This document shows, piece by piece, positions 60,288 through 64,000 of a DNA stretch of 64,000 nucleotides. Numbering within the stretch: the stretch's first letter is position 1; each line of letters begins with the position of its first letter. The notes below the pieces were generated by a model. It saw only the letters and a program-made list of their open reading frames with translations. It did no database searches and was not told where the DNA came from. The translations under genes and the position numbers were made by a program. Source of the DNA: Firmicutes bacterium CAG:194 (GTDB lineage Bacteria; Bacillota; Clostridia; Lachnospirales; Lachnospiraceae); NCBI GenBank assembly GCA_000432915.1, contig HF995235.1, positions 74,235-138,234 on the forward strand, written 5' to 3'.

Positions 60288-60881
60288 TTACTCTTTCCAT
60301 ATCGGATATTTCTGTTTATCAGCCTCTGTGATCTTACGGATCACTCTGCACGGATTACCCGCTGCCACAACGCCGCCCGGAATATCTTTGTTTACCACAC
60401 TGCCTGCACCGATCACGGTATCATCTCCGATCGTTACCCCGGGCAATACTGATACATTTGCGCCGATCCATACCCTGTTTCCGACTGTAATGGGTAATGC
60501 AATTTCCATGCCTTCTGCGCGCATCCGGGCATCCAATGCGTGTCCTGCTGTAGAAAATACACAGTTCGGCGCAATAAATACGCTGTCTCCGAATGTCACC
60601 TTTGCACCATCCAGAATAATACAATTGTGATTGGTATAAAAATTATCCCCGATCGAAATATTACTGCCATAGTCACAGTAAAACGGAGCCGTGATCGTAA
60701 AACTTCCTCTGATTTCACCAAACATTTCCCGGATCAGCTTCTCCTGTGTCTTAACATCCGACGGTCTGCACGCGTTAAACGCATAACACAGATCCGCACA
60801 TTTCGTTCTGGCATCTACGATCTCCTGATCATAACTTGCATCATATAAATAGCCCTGCTGGGCTTTTTCCCATTCCGTCAT
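60288..60881 (-). CDS. Sugar O-acetyltransferase, LacA/Maa-like
   Basis: A 197-residue left-handed beta-helix enzyme of the hexapeptide-repeat family. After the helical N-terminus (MTEWEKAQQGYLYDASYDQE) it shows CDYGSNISIGDNFYTNHNCI, the catalytic His in FSTAGHALD, and the coil repeats ITVGNRVWIGANVSVLPGVT then IGDDTVIGAGSVVNKDIPGG. It transfers acetyl from acetyl-CoA to a sugar such as maltose or galactoside. I chose the ATG at 60881, 19 bases after the hemerythrin stop; longer in-frame starts overlap that gene and have no ribosome site. The ribosome site here is weak. Confidence 0.88.
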   Translation of the reverse strand: MTEWEKAQQGYLYDASYDQEIVDARTKCADLCYAFNACRPSDVKTQEKLIREMFGEIRGSFTITAPFYCDYGSNISIGDNFYTNHNCIILDGAKVTFGDSVFIAPNCVFSTAGHALDARMRAEGMEIALPITVGNRVWIGANVSVLPGVTIGDDTVIGAGSVVNKDIPGGVVAAGNPCRVIRKITEADKQKYPIWKE

Positions 60882-60900
60882 ATCCGCTTTTTTCTCTCTG

Positions 60901-61299
60901 TCAGTTTTTTGGAATCTGTCCATCCACATACAAAATATGGTTTACCAACCATTCTGTAAGATATTTTAAAATTTCCATGATCTGTTCATCCTGATCTTCT
61001 GCATCATCATTATGGTGTTCCATAAATTCATCAAGCTTCTGTATAAATTCCTGATGCTGGATTTTCTGTGTGAATAACTTCTTATAATTGATAGATTCCA
61101 TATACTGTTCTTCATCAGAAAAATGCTTCACGGTATAATTCCGAAGATTCTCTAATATTATATCAATTTTGTCATACTTATCAGGTGTAAACTCATCATG
61201 AAGCAGCTCATATGCCTCGTCCGCATACTCAAACAGCTGCTTATGTTCCTCATCAATCATATCTATTCCAATATAATATTCCGGTTTCATTTCATACAT
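60901..61299 (-). CDS. Bacteriohemerythrin
   Basis: A 132-residue four-helix protein that binds O2 at a non-heme di-iron site. The iron ligands are in place: IGIDMIDEEHKQLF, NYTVKHFSDEEQYM, HQEFIQKL and NHILYVD. Single-domain hemerythrins in anaerobes are linked to oxygen sensing, storage or delivery to detoxifying enzymes. It is the first gene of an operon with the acetyltransferase and the wall hydrolase, and has a strong promoter upstream. A rubrerythrin gene lies 2.6 kb away at the window edge. Confidence 0.93.
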   Translation of the reverse strand: MYEMKPEYYIGIDMIDEEHKQLFEYADEAYELLHDEFTPDKYDKIDIILENLRNYTVKHFSDEEQYMESINYKKLFTQKIQHQEFIQKLDEFMEHHNDDAEDQDEQIMEILKYLTEWLVNHILYVDGQIPKN

Positions 61300-61361
61300 A
61301 AAATATCCCTGCTTTCCTTATTTATTCTGCCTTTAAACATTACTCTGTTCCGGCAAGTCCG

Positions 61362-61390
61362 ATATTATGCCGTTTTTTTCTTTCTGTCAA
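61362..61390 (-). promoter_or_regulatory. Promoter of the hemerythrin operon
   Basis: In the minus sense TTGACA (61385-61390), a 17-base spacer and TAATAT (61362-61367), about 63 bases before the hemerythrin start. Confidence 0.85.
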
Positions 61391-61419
61391 GAGAGCCCGT
61401 TAATGATTCGCCTACCCGG

Positions 61420-63147
61420 CTAGCCCCTGTGTAATAACAACTCATAGGTCACACCGTACTTCTGTGCGATCTGACTCGCATATGACTTTCCTTCCGGTGG
61501 TGCCACTTCAATCTGATAGGAACGCTTTGCATCTTTTGCATGTACGATCAGGGAAAACGCTCTTCCCTCTGCCTGCCCCTGTTCTTCATTGATCCGGGCA
61601 ATATCAAATGCCAGCTTATGCATATGCGTATTATAAATAGTCCGCATCCCCTTACATAAAATTGCCCTGATGCAATCCTTTGCAATATAGTACCCTTCCT
61701 CAAATGAGGTGGTTGAAAAGGATTCATTCAGCAGCAGTAAGCTTCTGCTATCTGCATTTTCATAGATTTCCTTAAATCGTTTACATTCTTCGCCCAGACG
61801 TCCCAGATCCAGTGTTTTATCCTCATCTGCCGGAAAATGGGTATAAATACAATCCGCCGGAGAAAAGGTAAATCCGCTGCCCGGTATATAAATACCGCCC
61901 TGTGCCAGTACAAACAGTTGTCCGATTGCCTGCGTGATCGTTGTTTTACCACCGCGGTTGGCGCCCGTCAGCACATAAACTCTGTGGAGCTTATCAAAAT
62001 CCAGATCATTTGTTACGATATTACCGGATTCTTCCGTTTCAAAAACCGCAAGCTTCAGATTATAAATGCCCCTTGCCCGCATTTCATATCTGTCTGCCTC
62101 TTGATCAGATGCCTGAGAGACTACTGCCTTTGCAAAGGAAAAGCCTTTATCCTGCAGCTTTTTCATATATTCCGCCCACCGGATATAGTACATCATCTCC
62201 GGGATCAGATCGGTCATATCGGTGATCGTAACAGAAACATATTTATTCAATACTTCCTTTGCTCTTTTGACCATATGGGAAACCATATGATTTACAATGC
62301 GGTCCGTATATCGCGTTACATCTTTTGCCTGATCGCCTTCCGGAACACCGACAATTCCAACCATGGCATCTGCTACCGTCGCCCCTGCTCCCATCGCTTT
62401 TTGCAGCGGTGTATGCAGCGCACCTTCCGCATTGACATCAAACGGCTGGAATTTAAAATCCTTCTTCCATGCTGTATCCGCATTGATCCGATCCTTCGCC
62501 GCAATATGCTCATAGAAATTACCGAGAATGCCCGCTTTCGTAAAATACTTGCTGTTAATCGAAACAAGTCCGATCCCATCCGCTTCAAACCGGTCATTCA
62601 GATTGATCCCTACCGTGATACTTTTCAGCTGTGAGGTATCCAGCTTCAATCCTGCAATATCCTGTTTCAGCTCTGCAAACCCATTATCTGCATAGATTTC
62701 TTCCACATATTCCCGCAGTCCCAGAAATCCCGCCGAGTGGAGCTGTGGATCCGCCAGACAAGTATGCAGTGCATCCACACATTTGATATAATCGTTGATC
62801 TCATCCAGCCTGTGCAACAGATCCCAGATGCTGGCACTGTCATCGTATTCCCTTTTAAAACCACCATAATCCTTCAGGAAGCTGATACGCCCAAGTATTT
62901 CCATCATATCGTCCCGCATCTTTTTATTCTGTAGCACATCTTCAAAAATATCACAGCGGTACTGCGTCACCACAGGGTCTGCATACATCCGTGCCATAAC
63001 ATTTAAGATATAATTCTGCTCTGCCTCTTTGGCTGACAGTTTTTTACAGATCTGATCCAATCCCAGATCATGCATGGTTGTCTGACTCAGTGTTTTATAT
63101 TCCGCCTGCTCTGCCGGATATAGCAGGCTGTATTTCCTATGGCTCAT
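61420..63147 (-). CDS. MutS-like ATPase without mismatch-recognition domain
   Basis: A 575-residue protein. The C-terminal 230 residues are a MutS-type ATPase with Walker A LTGANRGGKTTITQAIGQL, Walker B SLLLLNESFSTTSFEEGYY and a following GMRTIYNTHMHKLA. The N-terminal 340 residues contain helical lever/clamp-like sequence but no mismatch-binding domain I (no FxE motif) and no Smr nuclease tail. It therefore is not MutS or MutS2 but one of the shorter MutS-related ATPases of unknown role. The ATG at 63147 follows GGAGG by six bases; a GTG two codons earlier touches that site. Confidence 0.85.
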   Translation of the reverse strand: MSHRKYSLLYPAEQAEYKTLSQTTMHDLGLDQICKKLSAKEAEQNYILNVMARMYADPVVTQYRCDIFEDVLQNKKMRDDMMEILGRISFLKDYGGFKREYDDSASIWDLLHRLDEINDYIKCVDALHTCLADPQLHSAGFLGLREYVEEIYADNGFAELKQDIAGLKLDTSQLKSITVGINLNDRFEADGIGLVSINSKYFTKAGILGNFYEHIAAKDRINADTAWKKDFKFQPFDVNAEGALHTPLQKAMGAGATVADAMVGIVGVPEGDQAKDVTRYTDRIVNHMVSHMVKRAKEVLNKYVSVTITDMTDLIPEMMYYIRWAEYMKKLQDKGFSFAKAVVSQASDQEADRYEMRARGIYNLKLAVFETEESGNIVTNDLDFDKLHRVYVLTGANRGGKTTITQAIGQLFVLAQGGIYIPGSGFTFSPADCIYTHFPADEDKTLDLGRLGEECKRFKEIYENADSRSLLLLNESFSTTSFEEGYYIAKDCIRAILCKGMRTIYNTHMHKLAFDIARINEEQGQAEGRAFSLIVHAKDAKRSYQIEVAPPEGKSYASQIAQKYGVTYELLLHRG

Positions 63148-63168
63148 AGACACCCTCCGTTCTCATCC

Positions 63169-63858
63169 TTATAATGATATTTTTTCCAGATCATCCGGCA
63201 CATACAGATTGCCATGATAATACCGCTTTCCTTCCTCTGTATACAGTTCTTTTCTTTTTGCAAGATTTCTGTCTTCTGTGTGATAGAGAAGCAGATTTTT
63301 GACATGGAGCTGCTCCGCCAGCTCACAGGCATCTTTCACCGTGGAATGATGCTTCTCATACGGATGGAAGATATCCGCCTGTCCGTGCAGACAAAAGGCT
63401 TCGTGTAACAGCCAGGTGCTGTCCTTCGCATATGCTTCCTCACAGCTGTTATACGGTTCGTCTCTGCAACAGGTCAGCTTTCTGCCCGCGCCCAGATCCA
63501 TACAAAATCCAAACTGTTTTGCCTTGGTAGACTGAATATCGAAAAAGGTAACCTTCTTTCCCAAAATTTCTTTTGACGCACCATCTTCTACCGGGATCAG
63601 ATGCAGTCTCTGCCCGATCATCGCCACGTCCTTTTTCTGGATCAGCTTTTCGGAAAGCTCCCGCAAAAGCGCGATCACTTCCGCATGTCCATAGATGACA
63701 GCTTCTCCGTCATATGCCCCCTGTCTCATATGCTGGCAGATCATGCGGATCATCCAGATAATTCCCATGATGTGATCGATATGCTTATGTGAAATATCTG
63801 AATCAATAAAACCATTCTGTGCCATGTCATCAAGGATATCACATGTTTTTTCAGTCAC
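63169..63858 (-). CDS. MBL-fold metallo-hydrolase, 5' end missing (probable truncated gene)
   Basis: The 229-residue frame has the metal motif SHKHIDH (HxHxDH) only 25 residues from its start, then MGIIWMIRMICQ, FGFCMDLGAGRK, WLLHEAFCLHG and NLLLYHTED. Complete MBL-fold hydrolases of this type have 50-60 residues before that motif. Here an in-frame TAG lies 21 bases upstream of the GTG and the rubrerythrin stop 47 bases upstream, so the missing part has no room. The GTG has AGGA directly against it, a poor site. It is probably a deletion-truncated gene; a functional short form cannot be excluded. The MutS-like gene follows after 21 bases. Confidence 0.65.
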   Translation of the reverse strand: MTEKTCDILDDMAQNGFIDSDISHKHIDHIMGIIWMIRMICQHMRQGAYDGEAVIYGHAEVIALLRELSEKLIQKKDVAMIGQRLHLIPVEDGASKEILGKKVTFFDIQSTKAKQFGFCMDLGAGRKLTCCRDEPYNSCEEAYAKDSTWLLHEAFCLHGQADIFHPYEKHHSTVKDACELAEQLHVKNLLLYHTEDRNLAKRKELYTEEGKRYYHGNLYVPDDLEKISL

Positions 63859-63905
63859 TCCTATAGAATCTGCATCCTATCATAATATATTTATATCAAT
63901 TCACC

Positions 63906-64000
63906 TTAATAGTTTTCTTCATGTACTTCAAAATAGCTCTGTGGATGATTACATACCGGACATACCTCAGGAGCTTTTGTTCCTACCACAATATGTCCGC
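63906..64000 (-). CDS. Rubrerythrin, C-terminal end (partial, runs off the window)
   Basis: The minus-strand frame from the window edge reads GHIVVGTKAPEVCPVCNHPQ followed by SYFEVHEENY and TAA. This is the rubredoxin-like C-terminus of rubrerythrin: the second CxxC pair (CPVC) of the Fe(SCys)4 site and the usual H-P-x-x-x-F ending. Rubrerythrin reduces hydrogen peroxide in anaerobes. Only 31 codons are visible; the di-iron domain and the first CxxC lie outside the window. Confidence 0.9.
   Translation of the reverse strand, partial: GHIVVGTKAPEVCPVCNHPQSYFEVHEENY

Noticed and set aside
61400..61435. A tRNA-like stretch with GCCTACCCGGCTAGCCCC
   Set aside because: No cloverleaf arms can be formed; it overlaps the end of the MutS-like gene.

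Overview
The window reads as chromosomal DNA of an anaerobic Firmicute of the family Lachnospiraceae (Blautia/Ruminococcus/Dorea-like; genus not decided). Reasons: AGGAGG-type ribosome sites throughout, TTGACA/TATAAT sigma-A promoters, lipobox sugar-binding lipoproteins with YesM/YesN regulators, AddAB instead of RecBCD, an FeFe-hydrogenase maturase, a rubrerythrin end and a hemerythrin, DUF1700/DUF4097 and DUF6062 proteins, and a TPP riboswitch before thiT. I see no phage, plasmid, transposase, CRISPR array, rRNA or tRNA. Almost all genes are on the minus strand.

Layout. 1-4.0 kb: a small unknown protein, a CPBP membrane protease, a decayed HTH gene, and an envelope-stress-like group (PadR, DUF1700, DUF4097, PspC) with its promoter. 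4.05-4.15 kb: a compact, highly structured element that may be a small RNA. 4.2-5.8 kb: an Ala/Glu/Lys-rich coiled-coil protein with a SHOCT tail. 6-18 kb: an alpha-glucan locus in which YesN/YesM and a lipoprotein probably sense the substrate, a second lipoprotein plus two permeases import maltodextrins, and MalQ and GlgP break them down; no transport ATPase is present. 18-23.5 kb: a cytoplasmic GH13 amylase translationally coupled to a MacB-like ABC system with a large secreted membrane-anchored protein. 23.5-24.2 kb: mosaic intergenic repeats and a DnaA-box cluster.

24-33.7 kb: a nuclease-helicase fusion, an HPr-like protein without the phosphoryl histidine, and glutamate synthase gltBD. 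33.9-39 kb: two tandem MATE exporters, a cytidylate-kinase-like protein and a HAD phosphatase fused to a CPBP protease. 39-41 kb (plus strand): TPP riboswitch, thiT and a family 2 glycosyltransferase. 41-48 kb: addB-addA. 48-51.4 kb: hydE, a NUDIX hydrolase and a cardiolipin synthase. 51.5-54.9 kb: a MarR-regulated MATE exporter and a uracil permease. 55-61.4 kb: a DUF6062 protein, TetR, an acidic anchored protein, D-lactate dehydrogenase with an unknown partner, and a hemerythrin/acetyltransferase/SleB-type operon. 61.4-64 kb: a MutS-like ATPase, an MBL-fold gene lacking its 5' part, and the end of a rubrerythrin gene at the window edge.

The points most worth following are the structured element at 4052-4147, the modular repeats at 23.5, 36.7 and 39.0 kb, the amylase-coupled ABC/secreted-protein operon, the HAD-CPBP fusion, the duplicated CxxC/CxxH protein and the histidine-less HPr.
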